25,080 nucleotides of DNA. It comes from Firmicutes bacterium CAG:631 (GTDB lineage: Bacteria; Bacillota_I; Bacilli_A; RFN20; CAG-631). The translations under genes were made by a program, and so were the position numbers. Every line of letters begins with the position of its first letter. Position 1 is the first letter of the stretch. The notes under the pieces were generated by a model. It was given only the letters and a program-made list of their open reading frames with translations. It was not told the DNA's origin and ran no database searches. Below, one piece after another: positions 1 through 8,073 of this stretch. The stretch lies in the NCBI GenBank assembly GCA_000433015.1, contig HF998013.1:6926-32005 (forward strand), given 5' to 3'.

Positions 1-42
1 TAGTTAAAAAAGCGAAAAAATCTTTTTTTAATGCGTAAAAAA

Positions 43-54
43 TGGTAAGATAAT
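43..54 (+). promoter_or_regulatory. Possible gatCAB promoter (-10 region)
   Basis: TGG followed by TAAGAT (46-51), overlapping GATAAT (49-54), looks like an extended -10 element about 25 bases ahead of the gatC ATG. The T-rich stretch at 23-29 is only a poor -35. The upstream neighbour is outside the window, so read-through from an earlier gene is equally possible. Confidence 0.3.
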
Positions 55-75
55 ACACAGTGGGAGGGATGTTTT

Positions 76-375
76 ATGCTAAATAAAATTAGTATAAATC
101 AACTAAAAGAACTAGCTTTAAATTTAAAATTTGATATGGAAGAAAAAGAATATCAAACCTTACAAAATGAATTTGAAATTATTTTAAAACAAATGGAAAT
201 GATTAATATGGATTTTAATACGGAAAATGTTGAACCCATGTCTTTCCCTTTTGAAGATTATCATACTGATTTAAGAGAAGATAATGAAATTATTGAAAGT
301 AGTCGTGAAGATATTTTAAAAAATGCTGCTGTTGTCGTAGATGGGCAAATTAAAATTAATAAGGTGGTTGAATAA
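76..375 (+). CDS. gatC: Asp-tRNA(Asn)/Glu-tRNA(Gln) amidotransferase subunit C
   Basis: Small subunit of the GatCAB amidotransferase, which converts Glu-tRNA(Gln) to Gln-tRNA(Gln), and in many bacteria also Asp-tRNA(Asn) to Asn-tRNA(Asn). GatC wraps around GatA and is needed for its folding and for complex stability. The protein is 99 aa, the usual length. It has the family plan: an N-terminal helical pair (residues 6-45), a middle 'NVEPM' segment (51-55), and a 'LREDN' motif (66-70) equal to the conserved 'LR-D' of GatC. A GGAGGG ribosome site precedes the ATG. The stop is one base before the gatA start, so it is the first gene of a translationally coupled operon. Assignment by sequence is strong because gatA and gatB follow directly. 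Confidence 0.93.
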   Translation: MLNKISINQLKELALNLKFDMEEKEYQTLQNEFEIILKQMEMINMDFNTENVEPMSFPFEDYHTDLREDNEIIESSREDILKNAAVVVDGQIKINKVVE

Positions 376-376
376 A

Positions 377-1816
377 ATGCATATTTTAGATTTAGGTTTA
401 CAACAAATTCATCAAGCTTTGCTGGACAAAAAAATAACCATTGAGGAATTGGTTCAAGAGTCTTTAAAAAGGGCAAAAGAACTACAAAAAGAAACGAATG
501 CATTTGTCACTATCTTAGAAGAAGATGCTTTAGCACAAGCAAAAGCATATCAACAAAATCTTTCAAAAGATAATTTATTCTATGGCATTCCCATAGCAAT
601 TAAAGATAATTTTTCTACACAAGGCATTTTAAGTACAGGTTCTAGTAATATATTAAAAAATTATGTTCCTATTTTTGAATCAACAGTAACACAAAAATTA
701 AAAGAGGCCCATGCTATCAATATTGGGAAAACGGTTTTAGATGAATTAGCGATGGGTGGTAGTGGTTGTACAGGAAATACAGGAATTGTTAAAAATCCCT
801 TAGATCCAAAACGATTAATTGGTGGTTCATCTGCTGGAAGTTGTGCGGCAGTTGCTGCTCATGTCGTTCCTTTTGCTTTAGGTAGTGATACGGGTGATTC
901 TGTTAGAAAACCAGCTTCATTTGGCGGAGTAGTAGGTTTTAAACCAACCTGGGGACGTCTTTCACGCTATGGATTATTTCCTTTTGCCCCATCTTTAGAT
1001 ACGGTGGCTTATTTTACTTATACTGTTAAAGATAGTGCTTATGCATTTGACCTTTTAAGTGGTTATGATTCAAAAGATTTTACATCGTCAAATCGGCCAA
1101 AAGAAAACATTTATCCAACGATAGATGGGAAAGTTCAAGGTAAAAAAATTGCCATCTTAAAAGAAATATATGAAACCATTTCTAATCCAAAGGTCAAAGA
1201 AAAATTTGATGCTTTTATCAAACAATGCGCATCGATTGGATTACAAGTTGATTTTGTTTCTATTGATAAAAAATTATACAATACGATTTATCCAACCTAT
1301 ATGATTTTATCTTGTGCCGAAGCAACTTCAAATAACGCGAATCTAGATGGTATTAATTTTGGAAATACACAATCAGGAAATAGTGTAGATGAGGTAGTGG
1401 TACATACACGAACAAAAGGATTTAGTGAATTAATTAAACGTCGTTTCGTATTGGGTAGTTATATTTTAAGTAAGGAAAATCAAGAAAAATTATTTCTTAA
1501 AGCGAAAAAATTACGTCGTTTAATTGTCGAAGATATGAATCGCATTTTTAAAGAGTATGATGTGGTAATGCTTCCTGCTTCAAAAGATGTGGCTCCTTTC
1601 ATTGAAGGAGAAAATTTAGACCGTTTATCCGATGAATATCTTTTATTAGAAAATCATATGGCTATCGGTAATTTTGGTGGTTTTCCAAGTATTACAATTC
1701 CTTGTATTCAAATTAATGGACTACCTATTGGAATGAATTTTACAGCAGCAGCATATCAAGATCAAAAACTTTTAAATATTGCTTATGCAATTGAACAAAT
1801 GTTAGGAGGAAAATAA
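377..1816 (+). CDS. gatA: Asp-tRNA(Asn)/Glu-tRNA(Gln) amidotransferase subunit A
   Basis: Glutaminase subunit of GatCAB: it hydrolyses glutamine and sends ammonia to GatB. I place the start at the ATG at 377, 479 aa. AAGGTGG (361-367) lies 9 bases ahead of it and the gatC stop ends at 375. An upstream in-frame ATG at 341 lies inside gatC and adds 12 residues the family lacks. The amidase signature is intact: Lys76 in 'IAIKDN', cis-Ser151 in 'GGSSAGS' and nucleophile Ser175 in 'GSDTGDSVRKP'. These are three residues earlier than Lys79/Ser154/Ser178 of the Staphylococcus enzyme. The usual 'TGGS' reads 'TGDS' and 'SSGGS' reads 'SSAGS', a variation outside the triad. The gatB start follows the stop by one base. 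Confidence 0.96.
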   Translation: MHILDLGLQQIHQALLDKKITIEELVQESLKRAKELQKETNAFVTILEEDALAQAKAYQQNLSKDNLFYGIPIAIKDNFSTQGILSTGSSNILKNYVPIFESTVTQKLKEAHAINIGKTVLDELAMGGSGCTGNTGIVKNPLDPKRLIGGSSAGSCAAVAAHVVPFALGSDTGDSVRKPASFGGVVGFKPTWGRLSRYGLFPFAPSLDTVAYFTYTVKDSAYAFDLLSGYDSKDFTSSNRPKENIYPTIDGKVQGKKIAILKEIYETISNPKVKEKFDAFIKQCASIGLQVDFVSIDKKLYNTIYPTYMILSCAEATSNNANLDGINFGNTQSGNSVDEVVVHTRTKGFSELIKRRFVLGSYILSKENQEKLFLKAKKLRRLIVEDMNRIFKEYDVVMLPASKDVAPFIEGENLDRLSDEYLLLENHMAIGNFGGFPSITIPCIQINGLPIGMNFTAAAYQDQKLLNIAYAIEQMLGGK

Positions 1817-1817
1817 T

Positions 1818-3248
1818 ATGAATTTTGAAACGATTATTGGAATAGAAATTCATCTTCAATTAAAAACAAAGACAAAAATGTTTTCTCCTGCTCAAAATGT
1901 TTCTAATGCGGCACCGAATACACATGTTCACCCCATTGACATGGGCTTCCCTGGTGTTTTGCCACGTGTAAATAAAAAAGCTGTAGAATTGGCTTTAATT
2001 GCCTGTCAAGCATTGCATTGTGAAATTGATACATTATTATGCTTTGATCGTAAGAATTATTTTTATGCGGATTTACCAAAGGGTTATCAAATTACACAAG
2101 ATAAAAGACCGATTGGGAAAAATGGTTATCTTTTGATTGATGTGGATCAACAAGAAAAGAAAATTGAAATAGAACGTATTCATTTAGAAGAAGATACGGC
2201 TAAGCAATTGCACTTTGATACTTATACACTTCTTGATTATAATCGTTGTGGTGTGCCACTAATTGAAATTGTTACAAAGCCAAATATTCGCAGTGGAAAA
2301 GAAGCTGCAGCCTATGTAGAACAACTAAAAAATACGCTTTTATATTTAGATGTATCGGATTGTAAAATGGAAGATGGTTCCTTAAGATGTGATGTGAATG
2401 TATCAATACGACCTTATGGACAAAAAGAATATGGAACAAAAGTTGAAATTAAAAATTTAAATTCCATCAGTAATGTCGAAAAAGCTATTGATTATGAAGT
2501 TAAACGACAAAAAGCTTTATTTTTAAAAAATCAAACCATTGATATGGAAACTCGAAGATTTGATGAACAATCTAAAACGACGGTATTAATGCGTAAGAAA
2601 ACTTCAGCTGTCGATTACAAATATTTTACGGAAGATAATATTGTGCCCATTCAATTAGATGTGAATTGGGTTCATCAAGTTATTACGAATTTACCTGAAT
2701 TACCTCATCAAAAAATGATTCGTTATCAAAAGGAATATGGACTTTCCAATTATGATGCTAGAGTTTTGACTTCTAATAAAGAATTAGCGCATTATTTTGA
2801 AGCGACCATTGCCCATTATTCTAATTATAAATTAATTGCGAATTGGTTAATGGTGGAAACATTAGGATATGTAAATAAAAATAATATTTTATTGAAAAAT
2901 ATAAAAATGAAACCTCAAGATTTAGCAAAATTAGTTCAATTGATAGATGAAGGAAAAATTTCTTCAAAACAAGCTAAAAATGTTTTTGAACAATTGATGC
3001 AAAAAGAACAAAGTGTTGAAGAAATTATACAAAAAATGAATATTGTTCAAATTAATGATTCTAATCAAATCAATGAATGGATTCAACAAGTTTTGCAAGA
3101 GTTTCCTGCTTCAGTAAGTGATTATCAAGCAGGAAAAGATCGTGCTTTTGGATTTATGATTGGCCAAATTATGAAACGATCAAAGGGACAAGCAAATCCA
3201 GTTTTAACCAATCAATTGCTAAAAAAGGCCCTAGATGAATTAAAATAG
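1818..3248 (+). CDS. gatB: Asp-tRNA(Asn)/Glu-tRNA(Gln) amidotransferase subunit B
   Basis: tRNA-binding and kinase/transamidase subunit of GatCAB. It activates the side-chain carboxylate of the mischarged amino acid with ATP and amidates it with ammonia from GatA. The protein is 476 aa, the normal size. Recognisable family blocks are 'IGIEIHLQL' near the N-terminus (residues 7-15, metal-binding Glu), 'DRKNYFYADLPKGYQITQ' around residue 75, 'CGVPLIEIVTKP' and 'EIKNLNS'. The C-terminal 140 residues correspond to the helical GatB/YqeY tRNA-binding domain. An AGGAGG ribosome site lies in the last codons of gatA, with one base between the gatA stop and this ATG, so translation is likely coupled. 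No nearby promoter is visible. Confidence 0.96.
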   Translation: MNFETIIGIEIHLQLKTKTKMFSPAQNVSNAAPNTHVHPIDMGFPGVLPRVNKKAVELALIACQALHCEIDTLLCFDRKNYFYADLPKGYQITQDKRPIGKNGYLLIDVDQQEKKIEIERIHLEEDTAKQLHFDTYTLLDYNRCGVPLIEIVTKPNIRSGKEAAAYVEQLKNTLLYLDVSDCKMEDGSLRCDVNVSIRPYGQKEYGTKVEIKNLNSISNVEKAIDYEVKRQKALFLKNQTIDMETRRFDEQSKTTVLMRKKTSAVDYKYFTEDNIVPIQLDVNWVHQVITNLPELPHQKMIRYQKEYGLSNYDARVLTSNKELAHYFEATIAHYSNYKLIANWLMVETLGYVNKNNILLKNIKMKPQDLAKLVQLIDEGKISSKQAKNVFEQLMQKEQSVEEIIQKMNIVQINDSNQINEWIQQVLQEFPASVSDYQAGKDRAFGFMIGQIMKRSKGQANPVLTNQLLKKALDELK

Positions 3249-3263
3249 TTTAAAAATGAGAAA

Positions 3264-3291
3264 GGAACACAAAATAATATTGAGGTGTTCC
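3264..3291 (+). promoter_or_regulatory. Hairpin over ribosome site of the 63-aa gene
   Basis: GGAACAC (3264-3270) and GTGTTCC (3285-3291) form a perfect 7-bp inverted repeat with a 14-base loop. The likely ribosome site GAGGTG (3282-3287) runs into the 3' arm, and the ATG is one base after it. There is no T run, so it is not a terminator. Folding of this element would plausibly limit translation initiation; that role is inferred. Confidence 0.5.
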
Positions 3292-3292
3292 G

Positions 3293-3484
3293 ATGAAACA
3301 AGAAAAGACATTTTTAGAAAAAAGTAAAGATGCGTTAAATGAATTATCGAAAGAAGATGCAATTTATGATGAAATACAAATTGGGCCTCAAGAAGAACCT
3401 ATTATTCATGATTTTCCCATCAATATTCATCAGTATCGTAAATATGTAAAAAAGAAAAATCAAAAAAAGAGTCAAAGCAATTGA
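3293..3484 (+). CDS. Hypothetical 63-aa charged protein after gatB
   Basis: I do not recognise this protein. It is 63 aa, with no signal peptide, membrane segment or cysteine. The first 25 residues are an acidic/basic helix-forming stretch, the middle is acidic with prolines ('GPQEEP'), and the last 20 residues are strongly basic ('YVKKKNQKKSQ'). It lies 44 bases after gatB on the same strand with no promoter in between, so it is probably the last gene of the gatCAB transcript. The ATG is chosen because GAGGTG is 5 bases upstream. It ends in TGA, and its last seven codons form one arm of the downstream terminator. A basic tail of this kind suits RNA or membrane contact, but that is speculation. 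Coding is supported by position, ribosome site and codon use, not by homology. Confidence 0.6.
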   Translation: MKQEKTFLEKSKDALNELSKEDAIYDEIQIGPQEEPIIHDFPINIHQYRKYVKKKNQKKSQSN

Positions 3485-3545
3485 AGTGAGACCCAAAGTT
3501 AGGCTGGCTAACAGGAGGGTCTCATCTCAAATTGACTCTTTTTTT
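3462..3545. terminator. Two-way nested terminator between convergent genes
   Basis: The outer arms are a perfect 14-bp pair, AAAAAAAGAGTCAA (3462-3475) and its complement at 3532-3545. Read from either strand it gives GAGTCAA/TTGACTC followed by seven T. Inside are a perfect 8-bp pair, TGAGACCC (3487-3494) with GGGTCTCA (3517-3524), and GTTAG (3498-3502) with CTAAC (3508-3512). The left arm lies in the last codons of the 63-aa gene, and the right arm overlaps the stop codon of the opposing ABC gene. Confidence 0.8.
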
Positions 3546-6201
3546 ATTCACTTCTTAATGCTTCAACAGGATCTTTTTTCGAAGCGATAAGAGCAGGAAT
3601 TAAACCTGAAATCAAAGTAAGTAAAATACTTAATGCAACCATGATTATAGCCACATAGAATGGTAAAATAGCAATAGCTGAAATATTTGCAAGATTACCA
3701 ACAATTAAATTGATAATACCTGATAAAATATATGTAACTCCAATGCCGATTAAACCAGAAAAACCGCCAATGATAAAGGTTTCTGCATTAAATAAACGAG
3801 ATACATCTTTTTTTCTTCCACCTAAAGAACGAATAACCCCAATTTCTTTAACTCGTTCAATAACAGATACATAAGTAATAATAGCAATCATAACAGTGGA
3901 AACGACCAAAGACAAAGCAGTAAAGGCAACCAAAGCAATGGTAACAATATTAATCATATTATCAATTAAACTAATCATAACTGCTAAATTATCCGAATAA
4001 GTAATCGTTGCTCTTTCTTCTGGAGTTAAAGTGATATTATCAAAGGTTAAAGTTTTATTTCCATTCCATTGATCTAAATAAGCAGTGACTTGGTCTTTTA
4101 GTTCAAAATTTGTAGGATAAATATGAATATCACTAGGGAGGTTGCATCCTCCTAATTCTCTTAAAGTTAAAGTGTAAATCGGATTATTTTGACCCGTAAT
4201 GGTTCCCATAAAACTACTTAAAGAAGAAGTGTTTCCAACAAATCCAGTTTCTGTATATTCTCTATCTTCAAAATAATACGAATAGTCATAAATGATACCA
4301 ATATTTGTTCCATTATAATTCATGCTCGTAAATGCTTCTTCTTCGTTTTCATTTAAATAATGCACAATTTGAGATTGTACATTATCCATAATGATTTTTT
4401 GTGTTAAAGCAGGCGTATAATAAATCCCACTACTTAAACATCCATAAGAGACATTTTCTTTAGGTTTTAAAATGGCTGTAATTTTTAATTCAATTCCATT
4501 TTCCCAAGATTTTTCAGCATAAGGTTGATAAGTAAAAGGATTTAAAGAAAATAATGGAGAAGAAGGGTCGGTTTGTTTAAATATTGTATCGTTAGGATAA
4601 TAAATAAATGTTTTATTTAATAACTCATCATAACTAAATTGATTTTTATCTAAAGAAGGATCATATTTTTCGCTATCAATAGCTTTATAAATGATGTTGA
4701 GAAACTCTTCTTGTGTATAGTAACCTAATTGTGCCAATATTAAATCGGTTAGTTCTTGATCATCGTTGACAACAAGCATAATTTCATTTGCTTCTTCTGC
4801 AAATTTACTTTCTTTTGGATTAGAAATGATATCATATTGAGTAGCAATGAAATCATTATTATTCACGGCTTGATTGATATTATTTGTTACCATTCCTACT
4901 AAACTAGAATATTCTTTTAATTCCGTTTGGTTTAACATTGAAGTATAGGTTGTGATGATGGAATTTAATGACATGATTTTTTCTTCATAACCTTGTAATT
5001 GAATATTGGTATAAATATTATTTTTTACATCAATTCCATAATAAGTTGCGATAGCAGCGTAATACTCTTTTGGCATATTTTGTAAGAATTGCAAATATTC
5101 TTCACTAAATTCGTTTTGAATGCGGAACGCATCTAAACTACCGGTTTGTGAAACTAAATATTCAATAAAACGATTGACATTGATATAACCATCTTCAATA
5201 GAATCTTTTAATGCTTCTTCTTGAGTCGATGTATCAGTCATAGATAATAAGGATTCTAAATTCATTCCCGTTTCACTAATAGTAATGGGGTTTCCTGAAA
5301 GCATATCTTCTTGCATGTCATTAATATAGCTTCTAACGCCTGTTGAAACGGATAAAACTGTCGCCACACCAATAATGCCAATGGAACCTGCAACACATGT
5401 TAGAATTGTTCTTTTTAATTTAGAACGCAAATTTCTAGCCGATAACTTAAATGCGGTCCAAAATGATAATTTTGATTTTTTTTCAATTACCTTTTCTTCT
5501 TTTTTAACAATTAATTCGTTTTCTAATACCGGATTAGAATCAGCGGTAATTTTACCATCTAATAATTTTACAATTCTTGAAGAATATTTTTTGGCAATAT
5601 CTGGATTATGGGTAACCATAATGACCAAACGATCTTTTGATATTTCTTTAATAAGTTCCATAATTTGAATGGAAGTGGTTGAATCTAATGCTCCCGTTGG
5701 TTCATCGGCAAGCAAAATATCTGGATTATTGACTAATGCTCTTGCAATGGCGACTCTTTGACATTGACCACCGGATAATTGATTTGGTTTTTTATGATAT
5801 TCATTTTTTAAACCAACTTTATCTAAAACTTCTTTGGCACGTTGCAATCTTTCTTCTTTACCAATTCCTGCAATTGTTAAAGCTAATTCGACATTCTCTA
5901 AAATAGTTTGATGAGGAATTAAATTGTAACTTTGAAAAACAAAGCCAATTCGATGATTGCGGTAACTATCCCAATCTCGATCATTAAATTCTTTTGTACT
6001 GATTTGATCAATAAACAAATCTCCAGAAGTATAATGATCGAGTCCGCCTATAATATTTAATAATGTTGTTTTTCCACATCCAGAAGGCCCTAGAATAGAG
6101 ACAAATTCATTATCTCTAAAAGTAATGCTTATTCCTTTTAAAGCGTGTACTTGATGATTAGCGACTGGATAATCTTTGGTAATATTGATAAGCTTAAGCA
6201 T
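3544..6201 (-). CDS. ABC transporter, ATPase fused to FtsX-type permease (MacB-like)
   Basis: One 885-aa chain with a LolD/MacB-type ATPase at the N-terminus and an FtsX-family permease at the C-terminus. Residues 1-225 hold Walker A GPSGCGKT (38-45), Q-loop Gln90, signature LSGGQ (142-146), Walker B ILLADE (162-167) and the switch His198. A basic linker leads to the first membrane helix (about 266-288). A large extracellular domain follows (about 290-750), then three helices near 752-777, 806-830 and 845-875, ending in the typical 'SKKDPVEALRSE' tail. Family members use ATP hydrolysis for mechanical work across the membrane (lipoprotein, peptide or antibiotic handling) rather than channel transport; the substrate here is unknown. 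AAGGAGG precedes the ATG, and it has its own promoter and a palindrome upstream. Two lipoprotein genes lie just upstream on the same strand but are separately transcribed. Confidence 0.9.
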   Translation of the reverse strand: MLKLINITKDYPVANHQVHALKGISITFRDNEFVSILGPSGCGKTTLLNIIGGLDHYTSGDLFIDQISTKEFNDRDWDSYRNHRIGFVFQSYNLIPHQTILENVELALTIAGIGKEERLQRAKEVLDKVGLKNEYHKKPNQLSGGQCQRVAIARALVNNPDILLADEPTGALDSTTSIQIMELIKEISKDRLVIMVTHNPDIAKKYSSRIVKLLDGKITADSNPVLENELIVKKEEKVIEKKSKLSFWTAFKLSARNLRSKLKRTILTCVAGSIGIIGVATVLSVSTGVRSYINDMQEDMLSGNPITISETGMNLESLLSMTDTSTQEEALKDSIEDGYINVNRFIEYLVSQTGSLDAFRIQNEFSEEYLQFLQNMPKEYYAAIATYYGIDVKNNIYTNIQLQGYEEKIMSLNSIITTYTSMLNQTELKEYSSLVGMVTNNINQAVNNNDFIATQYDIISNPKESKFAEEANEIMLVVNDDQELTDLILAQLGYYTQEEFLNIIYKAIDSEKYDPSLDKNQFSYDELLNKTFIYYPNDTIFKQTDPSSPLFSLNPFTYQPYAEKSWENGIELKITAILKPKENVSYGCLSSGIYYTPALTQKIIMDNVQSQIVHYLNENEEEAFTSMNYNGTNIGIIYDYSYYFEDREYTETGFVGNTSSLSSFMGTITGQNNPIYTLTLRELGGCNLPSDIHIYPTNFELKDQVTAYLDQWNGNKTLTFDNITLTPEERATITYSDNLAVMISLIDNMINIVTIALVAFTALSLVVSTVMIAIITYVSVIERVKEIGVIRSLGGRKKDVSRLFNAETFIIGGFSGLIGIGVTYILSGIINLIVGNLANISAIAILPFYVAIIMVALSILLTLISGLIPALIASKKDPVEALRSE

Positions 6202-6227
6202 TTTATGACCTCCTTTTGTAATAATAT

Positions 6228-6256
6228 ATTATAGGATGTAAAAATATGAAAGTCAA
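6228..6256 (-). promoter_or_regulatory. Promoter of the ABC transporter gene
   Basis: On the minus strand TTGACT (6251-6256), a 17-base spacer and TATAAT (6228-6233) form a near-consensus sigma-A promoter about 27 bases before the start codon. The AAGGAGG ribosome site lies between. Confidence 0.85.
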
Positions 6257-6260
6257 TATT

Positions 6261-6288
6261 TTAAAATATTTCTATAGAAATATTTTAA
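6261..6288. promoter_or_regulatory. 28-bp perfect palindrome, candidate operator
   Basis: A perfect inverted repeat with half-site TTAAAATATTTCTA and no loop, centred at 6274/6275. Its edge is 4 bases upstream of the -35 hexamer of the ABC gene promoter. No T run follows on either strand that would make it a terminator, and a separate strong terminator lies 18 bases away. A binding site for a dimeric regulator is the simplest reading, but the sequence is nearly all A/T. Confidence 0.45.
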
Positions 6289-6305
6289 TTTTTATATAAA
6301 GCAAT

Positions 6306-6336
6306 AAAAAATGCTTTTGTGATAAAAGCATTTTTT
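6306..6336. terminator. Terminator after the 551-aa lipoprotein gene
   Basis: AAAAAATGCTTTT (6306-6318) pairs perfectly over 13 bp with 6324-6336 around the 5-base loop GTGAT, with T runs on both strands. It lies just downstream of the minus-strand lipoprotein stop at 6346. Confidence 0.85.
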
Positions 6337-6345
6337 TAAATTTAT

Positions 6346-8001
6346 TTATGCTACAGGAGGATAAACATAAATTTGAATGACATAACTTCCAAAGAAGTCT
6401 AAATAATTAATTCCAACTTCTATTCCTTCTGCATTGACATAAGATTCTTCGTCATTTTCATTTAATCCTTGATAAGTATATCCATTTTCAGTAAGTAATG
6501 TTGTAAATTCTTCTAAAATTTCTTGAGCTCGTGTATCACTTGCTACAGAAATTTCTAGATTCCCAGCACCACTCCAAACGCCAAAGTAAGAATAACCTTC
6601 CTCTGGGTAATAGAATGGAACAACTTCATTGAAATCCTTTCCAAAAAGAGTATCTAATTCTGTTTTAACACTTGCATCTAATTCTTCCCAAGAAGTTGGC
6701 ACAAAATATGGGTCATATTCAGTTTCTAAATCATATGGGAATACAGTAGTACCTAAATTCGTTAGTTCTACAGTGATTATTCCTTCTGTAATGAATGAAA
6801 ACGAATAAGAATAGGTAATTTTTGATAAATCATCAGCTACTTCAAAGATAACTGGAGTACTCATATACATATAAAGCAAATTAAACATTGAATCAGGTAA
6901 AAGATAGTTTAATTCCGAAAAAGCATCCATTAAAACATAGCCCAATTCGGTTGGTAAAAATAGATTAACATTATAATCGCCAGGAGTTAAATAATCTGTA
7001 ATTTCTTCGTCAGCGTAGGTTTCTTCAACTGCTTTTAATCTTCCATTTTCTGCTACCACAGAAGCAACTCCACCATTTGGATCGGAAATTAAACCATATG
7101 TTTCGTCAGATTGTGTTACTAAATAGCCATCTTTTGTTACAACGGCAGTAAAAGTTGGTTCAGTCTCTGAAACAGCACTACTATAACAAGTCACTGTATA
7201 ATTTTGATTTTGAATGGCTTGCAAAGCAGCTTCCATTTTTTCCATTCCTTCTAATTCGGGGTAAGGTACGACATCAATAATATTTAAATCTTCTCTTGTT
7301 GTTAATTGTGCTTCATAAGTATAAGTCATGGTATAGGTAGTACCAGAATTATCTTGTGCAGCCATTTCATCACTGACAAACGATAAAGTTTCAGGTAAGT
7401 AATTTTCATCTAATGTTATCGTTAAAGTACTAATATCAAATTGTTCACCTATAAACATGATTGCAACAAGTTCTCCAAAAGTAATTTCTTCATCCGTAGT
7501 AAATGTAGAATCAATAGTAATTGAATATTGTCCATCATATGATAAATCTAAATCTCCTAATGAGGCTAGTGGATTATAAAAAAGATCATCAAACATGGCT
7601 GGTGTTACGCCATCTTCATAGACCATTAAATAGGTTTGTACTTCATTATGGCGATCAATTGCTTTTTGAGTAACAACGCCATCTTCGTTTTTGGAATAGT
7701 GAGTATCATTATAAATGACTTGATCGACTTTACTTACTTCATGTACATAATATTCATCACTAGAAATATATGTATTGATTAAACTTTCGTCAGTAACGAC
7801 ATTATTTGGATTGCCTGTTTCTATTGCGTTTAATTGCAATTCTCCTTTTAAAGCTAAAGGCGTTTGCAATCGATTTAAGACCGCATTGACATCATAGGAA
7901 GCAACAGGCTTAGTACTTTGTGATTCTGAAGACGTTGTTTCAGTGCAACCACTAATCACAAAAAGTGCGATAAGACTTAGTGACAAACAAACTTTTTTCA
8001 T
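6346..8001 (-). CDS. Large secreted lipoprotein, unknown family (551 aa)
   Basis: Exported lipoprotein of unknown function. A short MKK-type signal peptide ends in the lipobox I-S-G-C, so Cys19 would be lipidated and the protein anchored on the outer face of the membrane. A Ser/Thr/Glu-rich tether (20-34) follows. The rest is acidic, rich in Tyr and Thr, and beta-strand-like. Residues about 35-245 and 255-430 look like two related modules: each starts with a short helix, alternates strands with a 'DG-Y' or 'DEYY' turn, and is closed by a strand and proline. This recalls LppX/LolA-type lipid-binding folds, but I base that only on pattern. A third alpha/beta part covers 430-551. AAGGGGG precedes the ATG. 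It has its own promoter and terminator, so it is a single-gene unit. No catalytic motif is visible. Confidence 0.8.
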   Translation of the reverse strand: MKKVCLSLSLIALFVISGCTETTSSESQSTKPVASYDVNAVLNRLQTPLALKGELQLNAIETGNPNNVVTDESLINTYISSDEYYVHEVSKVDQVIYNDTHYSKNEDGVVTQKAIDRHNEVQTYLMVYEDGVTPAMFDDLFYNPLASLGDLDLSYDGQYSITIDSTFTTDEEITFGELVAIMFIGEQFDISTLTITLDENYLPETLSFVSDEMAAQDNSGTTYTMTYTYEAQLTTREDLNIIDVVPYPELEGMEKMEAALQAIQNQNYTVTCYSSAVSETEPTFTAVVTKDGYLVTQSDETYGLISDPNGGVASVVAENGRLKAVEETYADEEITDYLTPGDYNVNLFLPTELGYVLMDAFSELNYLLPDSMFNLLYMYMSTPVIFEVADDLSKITYSYSFSFITEGIITVELTNLGTTVFPYDLETEYDPYFVPTSWEELDASVKTELDTLFGKDFNEVVPFYYPEEGYSYFGVWSGAGNLEISVASDTRAQEILEEFTTLLTENGYTYQGLNENDEESYVNAEGIEVGINYLDFFGSYVIQIYVYPPVA

Positions 8002-8030
8002 TTTTAATCCCCCTTTAAATATTTTCTATC

Positions 8031-8038
8031 ATTATAAC
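8031..8038 (-). promoter_or_regulatory. Extended -10 promoter of the 551-aa lipoprotein
   Basis: Minus strand TG-T-TATAAT (TATAAT complement at 8031-8036) with only a weak TTTAAT 17 bases upstream. The TGn extension makes it a credible promoter 30 bases ahead of the start codon. Confidence 0.65.
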
Positions 8039-8073
8039 ATCATAAAAGAATAAATTAAAGTAATTTTTTTAAA

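Noticed and set aside
5..30. A-run/T-run pair at the window start as terminator
   Set aside because: Only one G-C pair is possible and the upstream gene is not visible.
341..376. Upstream in-frame ATG for gatA at 341
   Set aside because: It lies within gatC and has no ribosome site of its own. The ATG at 377 has AAGGTGG and gives the family N-terminus.
5375..5668. 97-aa frame opposite the ABC gene
   Set aside because: It is an antisense shadow of the ATPase domain, with no ribosome site or plausible protein character. The same applies to the antisense frames in the MATE, PBP, leuS, dapL and asd genes.
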